A stretch of 64,000 nucleotides of DNA from Camellia lanceoleosa (Eukaryota > Streptophyta > Magnoliopsida > Ericales > Theaceae): positions 167,736,261 to 167,800,260 of the forward strand of contig CM045758.1 of NCBI GenBank assembly GCA_025200525.1, given 5' to 3'. Below, one piece after another: positions 22,881 to 35,741 of the stretch. Every line of letters starts with the position of its first letter. The stretch's first letter is position 1. Both the position numbers and the translations under genes were made by a program. The notes beneath the pieces are model-generated. The model had not been told where the DNA came from, ran no database searches, and was given only the letters and a program-made list of their open reading frames with translations.

Positions 22881-23346
22881 GTCCTCAACAATAGTTATTG
22901 ATGTATATTTTTTTTGCTTGAGTAAGAAAATGGTTAAAAAGCGGCTGGCCATTCAATTTTTTAGACATATTCGAAAATCGACAATCATGCCGAATACACG
23001 TCAGATTGGAATATGAAAATTGGTGTGAATAGGTCTCAAGATCTAATTATGTCAAATTATGTCCACTTAATATAACTTAAAGAAAATGGAAAAAAAAAAA
23101 AAAAAATAATGAAATTGCATGGAACATAAGTCTTCTCCCATAAAAAAATAAAGAAATAATGTGACCCAAATAAACTAATAAACTAATAAATTAGCATTTT
23201 TTCTACTTCCAAAAATGGCTTTTAGTCGGTTCACTTCACTTCTGTCTAAGTTCAATTTGATTAGCAATATAACCATTAAAAATGCATGAAAGAAACCGAA
23301 AAAGAAAAAAGAAATCAAAACCTTTTTTTGTTGTTCTTTGGCTAAA

Positions 23347-23506
23347 ATGAGAGCCCTAAAAGACAATTGTAAGGAATTGGCCTAGCGGAAAAAAACAAAT
23401 TAAAAATGAAAGCCTCAAGTTTAAAGATGAGAGCCCTAAAAGACAATTGTAAGGAATTGGCCTAGCGGAAAAAAACAAATTAAAAATGAAAGCCTCAAGT
23501 TTAAAG
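23347..23506. repeat. Perfect 80-bp tandem duplication
   Basis: Two units at 23347-23426 and 23427-23506 are identical as far as I can read, so the duplication is recent. Confidence 0.95.
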
Positions 23507-23769
23507 ATTTGTCTAGTTCTTAAATTTAAAAAGATTGTAATTTTTTTTTTAATTATTTTTTGTTGATTTCTATCCATTTATCTTTGGAAAACAATTGTTG
23601 ATTTATCACGATTCTATCCATTTAATTTAGATCGAGGAATGCATAAAGATTTTATTGCACTTTTCATGCTTTTCAAATTACAAAATATTTTTGATAAAAA
23701 AAATACGAAATAATTTTTTAATAAAATTTTCATCCTAATTAAATGTACATGCACAAAATAAATAAATAA

Positions 23770-23771
<2 letters not shown>

Positions 23772-23804
<33 letters not shown>
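23772..23804. repeat. (CT)n microsatellite
   Basis: About sixteen uninterrupted CT units. Confidence 0.95.
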
Positions 23805-23807
<3 letters not shown>

Positions 23808-24205
23808 TCTACAAGTTTATCTGTGCATACATATATGTAGTGTAAATATATATTGTTCTTGGATTATCTAACCCTAGTTACTGATTGTATTGAAGTGTTA
23901 TTGTTTAGGGGTACTTACCAATCAGTCCTATTAACTAAACTTATTTACTACGGTCTTATAAAAATAAAACACAGCACAAAACAAAGAAATTGATAAATAA
24001 TTTATAAAAAAAAAAGAAAAAAGAGATTTATCAATTTATCATTTATTTATTAAATAAAAAAAAAAAATAAATTTATTTAATATTATTAAATAATATTAAT
24101 AATACTAATGGGTAATGGGTAATAAAAGTAAAGTAGGACCTTAGTTAGTAGTATATTTATATTTGTTTATTACATTTGATTAGTAGTCTGATTGCTCTTA
24201 CCATT

Positions 24206-25034
24206 TGTGCGTATTGGATTCCGCACTAGATGAAAGTGGATTGGGGCTCCGTACTCAGTTGGACTATCCAGGGACTAAGGTTCCTACCACAAGATGCACC
24301 GTTAGAGCTGCCCGGCCGGGGTTGGCTGGATAACCCCTCCGGTGTGGGAATTAGCGATCGGAAAAGGAGGGTTCAATTTGTATGTCAGTGTGGTTTAGCT
24401 TGGAATAGTTCAGTTACCTTCAATGTGAAGTTCATGTTGTATATATAGTGTTCCTTACTTGCTTCTCAAGGTGAGTTCATGGAGTGTATATGCTGCCAAG
24501 TGTCCTTTCAGCATTGCTCTAGATGGGGGATCACTTGGTAGTTGTCATTGATTGCATATTCTCATTGTAGGCATGCTGATAACTAACCACATTCCTTTGG
24601 TTCAACAATTTCTTTGATTCTAGGTGTGGGGGACCAGTTGAGGTGGCAACCTGCACAGGCTTGCACTCACAGATCCCATGTTTCCTTGTGAGATTTCTCT
24701 AGCTCGGTACTCATGTACTTCAGTTCGGTACTGATGCGCCTCGGCTCGGCCTTTTTCAGGGTCATTCATCGAGATGGGTCGGACCATTATCTGTTCGGCT
24801 CACAGATTAGATTCCCACGTCGGCTGCACCAAAGATTACTACTGGGCTAGCCTTTCCATTGCGGGTTGGGCCCAAGTGCTTGAGGACTTGGGTGGGCTGT
24901 TGATCATGAAGTTGGGCTCAACTGGTTTGTCCATATACTCATTTGACCCACTTAGATTCGGACTTTGTTGGATTGGGCCGGCCCAAGGCTTGGACCTGAC
25001 CCATTTCGCATTTAGCTCATTCATTTGCCCCTTA
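24206..25034 (-). repeat. Tat element 3' LTR
   Basis: It begins TGTGCGTATTGGATTCCGC on the plus strand, as at 34575, and matches that copy through catttcgca near 25013. It carries about 10 extra bases (agctcattca) before the end ttgcccctta. A purine tract on the minus strand (ccaaggggaa, near 25048) adjoins it, as expected for the polypurine tract. Confidence 0.88.
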
Positions 25035-25561
25035 GCTCGCGCTAAGGTTCCCCTTGGAGAGAGCTATTGTTCTGCTTTCCAAGCGTCGCTTCGTTTTGGT
25101 TCTCCCCCAGTTTGGCCTTGGTGATGGTTCAATCCTGACACACAACTCCTGCATGCGTCCTTTCATGTAACATGTGGCGACGTGTGATAGGTGTGCAGAG
25201 ATAATGCGTCGACTCCATACCGAAGGTCGTAGTTCGTGTGCCTGCGCGCCGACTGGTGTAATAAATGCGCAGGCTATCAATTCAAATCCCTTGATTTAAT
25301 TTTCTCATTCTTCTGGTGAGTTCCAAACAGAGAGAGAGAAAGAGCTTCTTCCCATTCCTCTGGACCGATCTCGCTGGTGCTCCGCTTGGGCTTCTTCGCC
25401 GCTGATCCTGCTTCGCTATCACCGTTGTGATCTCTGTAAGTCCTCTCATGACTCTTCTTCTCTTCTCCCTCTCTGTTTTAATCATTTGGTCTAGTCCACT
25501 TGCTATCCGTGTCCCATATTCTGTTATCTGAATCCCACTTCTGTCCCATTAGTTTAGTCGA

Positions 25562-27676
25562 ATGGGGAAGTTCCGTTCCTTAGTTGATACCCTAGAGGCC
25601 ATGACCATGTTCCGTCTGGATTACAATATTCCTCATGACGTTACCCTTTCACTGGCAAAAATAGACGCCAAACGTATGGGTACGAGGAACACCGTTGCCT
25701 TTTCCCATCGCTACGATAGTTGAGGGAGGGGTTCGGTTTCCTCTCGACCCGTTAGTGTGTCGTTTTCTACATCAAGTCCAGTTAACCCCAATGCAGGTGT
25801 CTGTGAATCTTTTCTGTGTTGTTTGCGGCGTATCTGCCCTCAATAGACGACTGGACCTGAACCTTGACATATGGGATATTTTGGGATGTTACACCCTTTC
25901 TCATAACAAAGACCATAGTACATACTACCTGCGTGTTCACCCGGCTGATTGTCATTTAGTTACTGGATTACCTGATTCGGATAAACACAATGACGATTTT
26001 CTTCAAGTTGGTGGAAATTGGGAGTTCCTCGCCGGAACCGAATTCCAGTCTGAACGGATGCCACAGAAAGACGGCTACCCAGGTCCGAGCCTCTCCATTT
26101 AATGCCTTTGGTGTTTCTTACTTTATTTTGAATATTGCTCTGATGGGTTACTTTCTTTTATGCAGAGTCCTCCCGTTTCCAACGAAGGCCGAATCGTGAG
26201 AATGCTGAAGCCATCAAGGCTGCCTTGAGATATAAGAAGAGATCTGCACTTGAGTTATTGGACTACCAGTCAACTTACCGTTCTGTTATTCCAAAGAAGG
26301 CAAGGCTCGCTGCTGCCCTTTTGGACTCTGATACCGAGACTGACACGTCTCTCACCCCTCTGGTCTCGAAACATCGTAGAAGCCAAGATGCATTTTCTGA
26401 GAGAGCGCCCTCCCCTGCCCCCAGCTTCGCAGGGAGCGGGTCTGTGGCGAAAAGAAGAGTGTTGGTGGATTTGGAGGCCGAGGCCTTCGGAGCCTCCGGC
26501 GCTTTGCAAACCCCTCTGGAGAAGACCGAGGTGAAGAGCCTCATGGAGGTAAAGATGGAAGTTGGAGCTTCTGGGACCCTCAGTGATCGCTGACGACCTT
26601 TTCACCAAGACGAGCAAAAAAGAGGAGAAGGGAAACCGGCAAAGCAGTGGTGGGGAAAGCTTCTCAGGATCCTGTTGAGGATGATGCTTTTGAGAAATGG
26701 GAGCCGCCAATATCGTATGAGGGCAGGCCCATTTCCACCTCTGATTCAGTTGTCGTTTTGCAAGATTTTGCTTTTAATTTGACCAAGTTTTTGTTGATGC
26801 CTGTTGATATGGCCGACCATAATGGGCCTCGTGACATTTCTATCTTGAAGAGGACCCTTCAAATGATGACTGCTGTAAGTGTCTTCTTCGTTTTACTTGA
26901 CTTCACTGTTGCATTGCTATTTTCCTTCTTTTTTAAGTTCTTTGTCGTCCTTTACAGTGTATCCAGAGAATGCACCTGTCCATTACCTGTACTGAAGAGC
27001 TGGAAAGAGCCGTGCTGGAGGCTGCAATGGATGTAGAGAGACTGACGGTGAACTTGGAGTCAAAAAAGGAAGGACGCCGAACCGCTGAGAGGGAAGCCTT
27101 CCGTTTGAACAAGATTGTTGCTTTTGCTGAATAATCAAAGGAGGCTGCCATTGGGACACAAGCTTAACTTGAGGGGAAGGTGGCCGAACTGGAGGCCGTT
27201 ATTGCTGTGATGGTTGTCGAGCATACTGCGCTGGAGGCTAAGCACTAGCAACAGGGCTGGGATGAAGCTGGGGTGGCGTACAAGGAGGAGGTTCTAATGC
27301 TGCGAGACAAGCTCTTTGTGAAGGGTTAGACGAGTGCCTTAGCCGCTGCGATGGTTCCTGAGGGCTCTTCTCTGTATCATGATGTCCCTGTTCCTTCGCA
27401 ATCTTTGGGTTTGAAGACTACTCCAACCCTTGCTATTCTGCCAGACAATGTTTCCCCAGAAGATGATTCTGTAAGCAAGACCCAGAGCATGAATGTTGCC
27501 GCTGAAACGGTGGACGTTGAAGGAGTTGAAACCCTAGAGACCGAAGCCACGGGAGATGTGGTTAAGGTGGCTCCTGTTTCTCAGGAAGTTGGAGCTTCCT
27601 CTACTTTTCCTCCCGCAGATAGCCTGGACAAAATTGCTGATGCTGCTCCTGAATTGCCCACTGTTGATGAAAATTG
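25562..27676 (+). pseudogene. Spliced antisense gene of the Tat element, decayed
   Basis: It runs opposite to gag-pol. Exon 1 starts MGKFRSLVDTLEAMTMF at 25562, shifts frame near 25697, and continues with FPIATIVEGGVRFPLDP and a globular region ending DGYPG at about 26080. This is the domain often labelled as a putative plant transposon protein in Tat-type elements. A first intron (about 26081-26165, GT...tatgcAG) leads to a charged exon 2. A second intron (gtaagt at 26876 to tttacAG at 26958) leads to a heptad-rich coiled-coil exon 3 with an acidic tail ending at 27676. The four stops in exon 3 each replace Gln codons (CAA or CAG). A small shift lies near 26590. The function of the family is unknown. 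Confidence 0.8.
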
Positions 27677-27839
27677 ATGTTGAAAGGATCTGAACTTTTT
27701 GCTTTTCTGTTTTGGTGAAGAAAATTTTTTTTCTTTTTTTTTTTTTTTTTGCTGCTGGTTGTGAGGCCTTCTGTGCCTTTTGCTGGATGATATAGTTTTC
27801 TCTTTGAACTTGCAATTTGATGCTGTTTAGCTTCTATGT

Positions 27840-28900
27840 TTGAACATTTCCTATACTGCTTGCCCCCAGCCGAGCATTGTTGGGACCTCAGGGCCGAATA
27901 GATGCTAGGTCTGGTTCTGTATTGCCTTTAAATGGATGTTCTGCGATTACATCGCTTGCCCCAAAAGTATTGTTTGGGCCTCGGGCCGAACTGATGCTCG
28001 GTGGAATCAGACTGCTTGTTCCCCAACCGAAACCTTGTTGGGACCTCGGGGCCGAACTAGTGATCAGCGTGGCTGACGGATATGTGGTATGGCTGTACTT
28101 TGAGTTCGTAAGTGGGTCTTTCTTAGGTCCAGGTTGGTTTCGAAAGAAAACAATTGTTTGCCCCCAACTGGAGCTAAGTAAGATCGATACTGAAGAGTTG
28201 TCCCTTGTATAGAACTGCTTGAGTCTGTTTCAACTTTGATAGTATGAGCGCATTTGAATAAGAGAAATGCAAAGAGAGATGTCTTACTCAGGTCCAGGTA
28301 GTTTTTTTTTTTTTGCCTCCAGCTGGAGTTAAGTAAGGCTGATGCTAGAAGTTTGCTCTTGACGTAGCTCAGTTGAGTTTGTTCCAACTCTGCTGGTTTG
28401 AATCAATACTGAAGTGTTGATGTGCTGATACTTAAGAAATACTTAAGAAATTCTGTAGGAATTATGTGCTTAAGATATGCAATGTAGTTTCCACCAAGCA
28501 ATTCCACTTGGCTAAACAGAGATATTTTACTTAAGATATATTAGTGCAGTTTCCACTAAGCAATTCCACTTGGCTAAATAGAAATGTTTACTTAAGATAC
28601 ATTAGTGCGGTTTCCACCAAGCAATTCCACTTGGCTAAATTCCAATTTAGTTGACAAACATTTTTCCACCAAGCTATACCACTTAGCATGTTTGAGTGCT
28701 AACTAAATTTAAATTCCGTTCAGTCGTTCTGAAACTGAGCCATTTGGGTTAAAACCAGAGTTAATTCTGTTTGACAAACGTCAATGCTAATTCCGTTTGG
28801 TAAAGACCAAAGCTAATTCCGTTTGGTGAGAACCAAAGCTAATTCCGTTTGGTGAGAACCAAAGCTAATTCCATTTGATAAACATCAAAGCTAATTACAA
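27840..28900. repeat. Minisatellites between the antisense gene and integrase
   Basis: There are three blocks. A roughly 70-90 bp unit with ttgttgggacctcgggGCCGAAC occurs at about 27860, 27970 and 28035. About three copies of a 62-bp unit with accaagcaattccacttggc lie at 28490-28640. About five copies of a 26-bp unit gctaattccgtttggtgaga lie at 28765-28890. Such arrays are common in untranslated parts of Tat-type elements. Confidence 0.8.
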
Positions 28901-28992
28901 GAATTGGACAAATCTGAGAAGAGTGGGAAAACATTTGCATTGGTCAACAAATAATTGTCTTTACATACTGATAGAGAAGTTAGGAGATGATC

Positions 28993-31900
28993 CTATCGGT
29001 AGTATTTCTTGAGATTTGCTACGTTCCAAGGCCGAGGTATTGCTTTGCCATTCAGATCCTCTAGGTAGTAAGCTCCATTTCCAGCAATGGCTGTGATTTT
29101 ATAGGGACCTTCCCAGTTCGGTCCAAGTTTGGCCTCACCAGGCACCCGTTTGTGATCCATGACTTTCCTCAAAACCAATTCTCCTGGTATAAATTGCCTT
29201 GGGAAAACTTTTTGGTTGAAACTTCTGATGAGCTACTGCTGATACGCTTTGAGTCTGATCAGCGCTGCCTCTCTTCGGCCCTCTGCCATATCCAATGCTT
29301 GCGCGATAGCTTCCTCATTATTGGAGCTTTCAAATAATTCAGACCGAAGGGTTGGGAGACCTACTTCGAGTGAGATGATGGCCTCCATTCCATAGGTTAA
29401 AGAGTAAGGTGTTTCTCTTGTGGGGCGTCGTGCTGTAGTTCGGTAGGCCCATAATACGTGAGGTAACTCTTCAACCCATTTGCCTTTGGCATGCTCAAGT
29501 CACTTTTTAACTCCGTTGATGATGGTTTTGTTCGACGCTTCTGCCTGTCCATTGCTCTGCAGGTACCCTGGAGAAGAGTTCCTACACTCAATTCTGAGAT
29601 CGGCACAAAATTTTCTGAAGATCTTCCCATCGAACTGTGTTCCATTGTCCGCAATCAGTATCCGCGGAATGCCGAAACGCACTACCACATTTCTCAAAAC
29701 AAACCGCTTTGTGTCTGTCTCCTTGATGCTTGCCAGTGCCTCAACTTCAACCCATTTGGTGAAATAGTCAGTTGCAGCAATGAAGAATCGTCTGTTCCTA
29801 GTGCCTCACGCTAGTGGTCCAACAATATCCAGGCCCCATTGCGCAAAGGGCCATAGGCTGCTGAGTGGAGTGAGAGTTTTGGCTGGCTGATGAATGAGTG
29901 AAGCAAACCTCTGACACTTGTCACACCTTTGTGTGTACTGCTGTGCATCTTGCTACATTCGTGGCCACCAGTACCCGTGAGTTAGGGCTCGGTACACCAG
30001 TGACCTTCCGCCAACGTGGCATCCACAAATCCCATCGTGAATTTCGTAGAGAACATTCTCGACGAGATTTGGATGCACACATAGGAGGTAGGGGCCAAGG
30101 TAGGAACGTCTGTAAAGCTTCCCAGACGGTGAGATCCAGAATCGAGCTGATTTATGCCTGATCTTGTTGGCTTCCTTTCTGTCTTCGGGGAGTTTACCAG
30201 ATTTCAGAAAGACCAATATTGGATCCATCCAGCTCGGCTCTAAGTTGTTGCAGAGGACTGGAGATGCGATACTTGGTTCTGGTACGAACTCAACCCAAAC
30301 TCTTCTGGCATCCTTTGTGTCCACTGATGAGCCTAGGCATGCCAGAGCATCTGCGTGGCTATTTTTGTCCCGACTGATTCGTTCCACTCGTATGGATTGG
30401 AATTTTCTGAGTAGGTCTCTGGCCTTGCCTGCGTACATAGCCATTCTTTCATCTCGAGTTTCGTAGACTCCAGAAAGCTGGTTTACCACTAGTTGTGAGT
30501 CGCTGAAAACAAGAAGCTGTTCTGCACTGAAGTGTTCGGCGCTACGCAAGCCGGCCAATAACGCTTCGTACTCGACCTTGTTGTTTGAAGCCTTCCAGCC
30601 TAGCCTGAGAGCCTGTTCCTAGATAAATCCTTCTGGAGAGATAAGAACTACTCCTGTCCCCAAGCCTCGGTTATTGGATGAACCATCGACGTAGAGTTGC
30701 CAAATGTTTCCAATAAAGAGTTTCCATGCTTCCGAAGCGCTGGGTTTTCTTTGTTCGGTGGCGCATGGAACCTGTGCCGAACTCAGATTCCTCGGTTCAG
30801 TACTCTGGATGGGAGTGAATTCTGCGACAAAATCCGCCAAGACTTGGGCCTTGATTGCTGTCCTGGGTTGATACCGAATGTCAAACTCACCAAGTTCTAC
30901 TGCCCACTTTGCTGTTTGGCTAGAGAAATCGGCTCGGCTGAATACAGATCTGAGGGGGAATTCAGTGAGGACATTAATGGTATGCCCCTGGAAGTAATGT
31001 TGCAACTTTCTTGAGGCGATAAGCAGCGCGTAAGCTAACTTTTCTAGTGGTAGATACCGTGTCTCGGCATCTAGTAAAGTCTTGCTAACGTAATATACTG
31101 GTCTCTGTTCCGTGTCAACTTCTCGAATTAATACTGCGCTCATGGCATGATCTGAGATTGCTAGATAGAGGTACAGCTCCTCTCCCAGTTCTGGAGTAGA
31201 TAATAGAGGGGGTGTACTGAGGTATCTTTTGAGACTCTACAGTGCTTCGGTACATTTACTACTCCATTCAAATGCTGCCTTTTTCCTCAAGAGCTAGAAA
31301 AAAGGCTTTATCCAATCTGAGGATTTGCTAATAAACCAATTTAGTGCGGCTGCCATTCCGGTTAGTTTCTGCAGTTCCTTAGACTTTGTTGGCACTTTGA
31401 GATCCTGTATTGCCCTAATTTGATCCGGATTCACTTCAATTCCTCTGTGAGTGACCATGTATCCCAAGAACTTCCCTGTTCCTACCCCGAAGGCACATTT
31501 CGAGGCATTAAGGCGAAACTGGTGGTTTTTCAAGATGCTAAAAACTTCTCTCAAGTCTGTGAGGTGGTTTGTAGCGAACTTGCTTTTTACTACCATATCG
31601 TCTATATAGGCTTCCATGGTTTTCCCCAATTGGTCTTTGAACATCCGAGTGATCATTCGCTAGTAGGTCGCCCCGAAGTTCTTGAGGCCGAACGGCATCA
31701 CTCTGTAGCAGTAAGTCCCTCTCGGAGTGATGAACGCTGTCTTTTCTTGATCTGGACCGAACAATGGTATTTGATGATGCCCGCTATAAGCATCCAGAAA
31801 ACTCATGTGCTCATGCCCTGCTGTTGAGTCTACTAGTTGATCAATGCGAGGTAGCGAAAAACTATCTTTAGGGCAGGCCTTGTTCAAACAAGTGAAATTG

Positions 31901-32715
31901 ACACAAACTCTCCATTTTCCGTTCTTCTTCTTGACTACAACTGTGTTAGACAGCCATTACGGGTACTGTACTTCTCTGATTGCTCCCGAGGTCAGGAGTT
32001 TTTCGACTTTGGCAATTACTGCTTCGGTGTGCTCAACTGAGGATCTCCGACTTTTCTGTACGATGAGCCGAGCTGAAGGATTGATGTTGAGCTTGTGGCA
32101 AGCAAATTCTGGGTCCAACCTTGAAGTATCAAATGCTGACCAAGCGAATACCTCCATATTGTCCCTCAACAGTTCCAGTAGCTGAAGTTTTTCATCAGCG
32201 CCTAGCGAGGTACCGATAAGGAAGTACTTTTCCGGGTTTTCTTCTTTTATCAATACTTTCTCCAAATCCTCCACCATCTTTTCCTCTGGAGTTCCTCCCA
32301 CATCTTCCAAGATTGGCTGTCCGGCCACTTCTACCGTCTGTACCCGATTGCAGAGCTACTTTGCCTTTAATGCTGCCATGAAGCAGTGTTTGGACGCAAT
32401 TTGATCCCCTGAGATCTGCTCTACTCCATGTTCTGTTGGGAAACGAATGAGCTGGTGATAGGTTGAAGGGACTGCTTCCATTCGATGAATCCACAGGCGG
32501 CCAAGTATGGCGTTATAAGGGGATGATGTATTAATAACCAAGAACTCTATCTGGAGGGTTTTTGTCCCCGCAACGACTGGCAATACTATTCAGCCGAGCA
32601 GCCATTCCGGCTGTGAATTGAAACCGACCAACGGGGCTATCGTTAGGGTGAGATGCTGCTCAGAGAGGCCGAGTTTTCTGAACAAATCATAATACAGTAT
32701 GTCTGCTGCACTGCC
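28993..32715 (-). pseudogene. Tat gypsy pol: RT, two RNase H domains, integrase
   Basis: Minus-strand order: after protease, RT with VVVKKKNGKWRVCVNF, SFSLPRIDQLVD, YRVMPFGLKNFGATY and intact catalytic YIDDMVVKS near 31600. First RNase H: LIREVDTEQRPVYYVSKTLL. Second RNase H: QLYVDGSSNNRGLGTGVVL and [22 protein letters not shown]. Integrase: CDKCQRF, LDIVGP, ADNGTQFDG, NGQAEASNKT (catalytic D, D, E), and a C-terminal GPNWEGPYKI. In-frame stops occur at 32356, 31957, 31660, 31294, about 31241, 30619, 29953, about 29808 and 29500. Most replace Gln or Arg codons of the family by TAG or TGA. The polyprotein would replicate the element; this copy cannot. Confidence 0.92.
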
Positions 32716-34517
32716 CTAATCTACTAGGACTAGTTTCACATCAAATCGTTTCCCAATCCTAACAGTTATGATCAATGCATCAGTATGTGGGTGCTGTATG
32801 CCTTCTAAATCTTTGCTAGTAAATGAAACAGTGCACAGGGGGGATTTGGGTACGGTACGTACCTTTTTCGATGCCGGTTCCACTAACATAATTCGCTGAA
32901 TTTGTGCAGCCTTAGCGATCTCTTCTTTCAGTGCCTCCTCAGATTCTTGAGCCGCTATCCCATGGATCACATTTATTATTAGCTGGGGCGGATGCTCAAT
33001 GTTTGTTTCTGGAAGTGGGTTCCCCAGCTCGGCCACCTCCTTATTCTGATCAATGTACTCCCTTAGGTGCCCTGTTGCCACCAGGTCTTCCAAATGTTGT
33101 TTCAGTGCCTTGCAGTTCTGAGTCATGTGTCCACTGTCATGGTGGTAGGTGCATCTGAGCTTCTAATTGCGCCGAACTGGATCTCCCAACATTTTCGGCG
33201 GCCAAACAAAGAAGGGTTCTCTCTTGATCTTCTCCAAGATTCGATAGATTGGCTCTTTGAACACAGTCACAACGGCTTCGTGGGATTTGGACTTATCTAC
33301 CTCATTCACTGCAATCCCTCGGTGTTCTCCTCGATCCGTTTTCTTCTTCTGCCGGGCTGCTTGTTTTGTTGATACTACCTTAATGGGGATCTGATCATCT
33401 TCGAGGCGAGCATACTGCTCAATCTTGGCGCGCAAGTCTTTCAAAGCTGTGGCTGGGCACTTGGTAAGTGATTGGCTCAACTTACTTTCCGGGCGCAGAC
33501 CATGTTTGAAGGACATGACGGCCATTTGCTCGCTGTACACATTTTCTTCCAGATCGTTATACTCTTCCCAGTATCTCCTAGCATAATCAGCAACGCTTTC
33601 CTCTTGTTCTTCCCCGAGGCCGAATGTATTCGGCTCCTTTGGGATCTTAGTATTGGAGACAAACCTAGCCAGGAACTCTTCGGAGAGCTGCTTCCAGCCA
33701 TGAATTGATCCAGCAGGGAGTCGATCGAACCATCAGAGTCTAGTTTCTCCCAAGCTGGATGGGAAGAACTTGCACATCAGTGCCTCATCTCGGCTCTAGA
33801 GGGACATCATCTGTCTAAAATGGCTGATATGTGTCAGAGGGTCCGATTTCCCATCGTAAGAAGTGAACTTTTGCGGAGTGAACTTTTTTGGAGGTCTCAT
33901 GGTCTCGATCTCCGGAGAGAATGGCGAAGAGACGAGTTTGTCTTGTGCTCGATGTTCTCTCTGGTGAACAGTACGGTCCAGGTGATCTCGATGTTGCTCG
34001 TTCTGCCTATTGCCAATCAGCCAAGTGCGAAGGTCCTGAGGAGGGTATTTAGTTTGTTGACTATCCGTCTTCTGCCTCTTGGCCCTTCTCCGGTGTGACC
34101 CACGTGTGTGGCTACTTGCCACTTCACTCTGTGCTGGATAGGTTGGCTTCGTTGCCCGGAGTCATTCTTGGGGAATTTCTTCACTGGTAGCTCTCTGGAC
34201 GAGCTCTTCCGTTGCAAACGAGAGGGCTCTGCTTCCGTCCTCTTTTCCGTTGGATCACCCAACACCTTCTTAAGTTGAGCTTTCAATTCCTGTATCTCCA
34301 TTCCCATGGAATTTATAATTCGATCTCTATAATCCTTTTCTAGAAGGAAATGATAAGAAGAACCTCCGGCGAAGGGCAATCGATGCTCGACGGATTTAGG
34401 GGTTCTATTATTGTTTCCAGTTTGCTTCTCTAGAACTGTCGGGAGTGTTAAACCTTTGTCCTTTGTCTTCTCTGTCTGTGGAGTATGTGTTGAAGGCGAA
34501 ACATCCTCAATCTCCAT
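32716..34517 (-). pseudogene. Tat gypsy gag and protease start
   Basis: From the ATG at 34517: a charged N-terminal region, then the retrotransposon gag domain (FTPQKFTSYDGKSDPLTHIS, SLGETRL, LPAGSIHGWKQLSEEFLARF, DYARRYWEEYNDLEE, MSFKHGLRPES) and a knuckle-like CTYHHDSGHMTQNC before LKQHLEDLVATGHLREY. The protease active site follows at the end as a DxGS motif interrupted by TAG at 32716 (VLVD, stop, GSAADILYY). A frameshift lies near 34017. Stops at 33796, about 33730 and 33163 interrupt it. Gag would form cytoplasmic particles around element RNA. Confidence 0.88.
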
Positions 34518-34574
34518 TGCCGGAACTGAATGCAGAGCTCAAAGATAAAGTGATCCACGTTCACCGCACCAATT

Positions 34575-35392
34575 GTGCGTACCGGATTCCGCACTAGATG
34601 AAAGTGGATCGGGGCTCCGCACCCAGTTAGACTATCCAGGGACTGAGGTTCCTGCCACAAGATGCACCGTTAGAGCTGCCCGGCCAGGGTTGGCCGGATA
34701 ACCCCTCCGGTGTGGGAATTAGCGATCGGAAAAAGAGGGTTGAAGTTGTATGTCAGTGTGGTTTAGCTTGGATTAGTTCAGTTACTTTCAATGTGAAGTT
34801 CATGTTGTATATATAGTGTTCCTTACTTGCTTCTCAAGGTTAGTTCATGGAGTGTATATGCTGCCAGGTGTCCTTTCAGCATTGCTCCAGGTGGGGGACC
34901 ACTTGGTAGTTGTCATTGATTGTATATTCTCATTGTAGGCATGTTGATAACTAACCACATTCCTTTGGTTCAACAACATCCGTGATTCTAGGTATGGGGG
35001 ACCAACTGAGGTGGCAATCTGCACATGCTTGCACTCACAGATCCCATGTTTCCTTATGAGATTTCTCCAGCTCGGTACTCATGTACTTCAGTTCGGTACT
35101 GATGCGCCTCGGCTCGGCCTTTTTCAGGGTCATTCATCGAGATGGGCCGGACCATTATCTGTTCGGCTCACAGATTCCGTCCCGCAGCTCGGCCCAGACC
35201 AGCACTACGGCTGGGCTAGCCTTTCCACTGCGGGTTGGGCCCAAGTGCTTGAGGACTTGGGTGGGCTGTTGATCATGAAGTTGGGCTCAACTGGTTTGTC
35301 CATATACTCATCTGACCCACTTAGATTCGGACTTTGTCGGATTGGGCCGGCCCAAGGCTTGGACCTGACCCATTTCGCATTTTGCCCCTTCA
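34575..35392 (-). repeat. Tat element 5' LTR
   Basis: It runs TGTGCGTACCGG...GCCCCTTCA on the plus strand. The bases just left of it (34556-34574, minus reading attggtgcggtgaacgtgg) are where the primer site should be; I cannot name the tRNA. The CCATT duplication follows at 35393. Confidence 0.88.
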
Positions 35393-35397
35393 CCATT

Positions 35398-35734
35398 ATC
35401 TTCCTAGCATTAGGATGAGAAATTGATTAGGACTAATTACATTACAACAATGGGGTCATTCAACATGTCATAATCAATTTTCACACATACAATACACCAT
35501 AACGTCATGTATTTCCAATCGAATCACATCAACAAAAAGTAATTCAAACTTGTCAAATTACACATAAAGCAAAACTCAGGGACATTATAGCTAACATTGC
35601 TTCAAACAAAAGTCAAGCACAAAGAAGATCATTTTATTTTCCTTCAGTCTCTAATATTTATGTTGTGGACTTGTACTCTGTTGAAGATTGATACAACATC
35701 TACTCCAACAATTTTTATCGTTTGTTGATTTTAG
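35398..35734. other. Probable intron of the AAGAB-like pseudogene
   Basis: AT-rich sequence between the Tat insertion and the splice acceptor at 35733-35734 (gttgattttAG). No other feature. Confidence 0.5.
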
Positions 35735-35741
35735 GATTACT

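Larger units (their letters stand above)
22881..24200. other. AT-rich DNA left of the Tat element
   Basis: It holds the 80-bp duplication at 23347-23506 and a CT microsatellite. The right end (gctctta before CCATT) is the flank of the gypsy insertion and may be upstream or first-intron sequence of the AAGAB-like pseudogene. No first exon with a P-loop was found here. Confidence 0.4.
24206..35392 (-). mobile_element. Tat-lineage Ty3-gypsy retrotransposon, complete but inactive
   Basis: Two LTRs (24206-25034 and 34575-35392) are flanked by the duplication CCATT at 24201-24205 and 35393-35397. The element reads right to left: 5' LTR, gag, protease, RT, RNase H, a second RNase H, integrase, tandem repeats, then an antisense gene before the 3' LTR. 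A second, archaeal-type RNase H after the usual one and an extra 3' ORF are marks of the Tat/Ogre group. Many in-frame stops make it non-functional. It lies 342 bp upstream of the first preserved exon of the AAGAB-like pseudogene. Confidence 0.92.

Noticed and set aside
30164..30466. Plus-strand open frames across 28.9-34.5 kb
   Set aside because: They are antisense shadows of the Tat gag-pol, which matches its family on the minus strand throughout.
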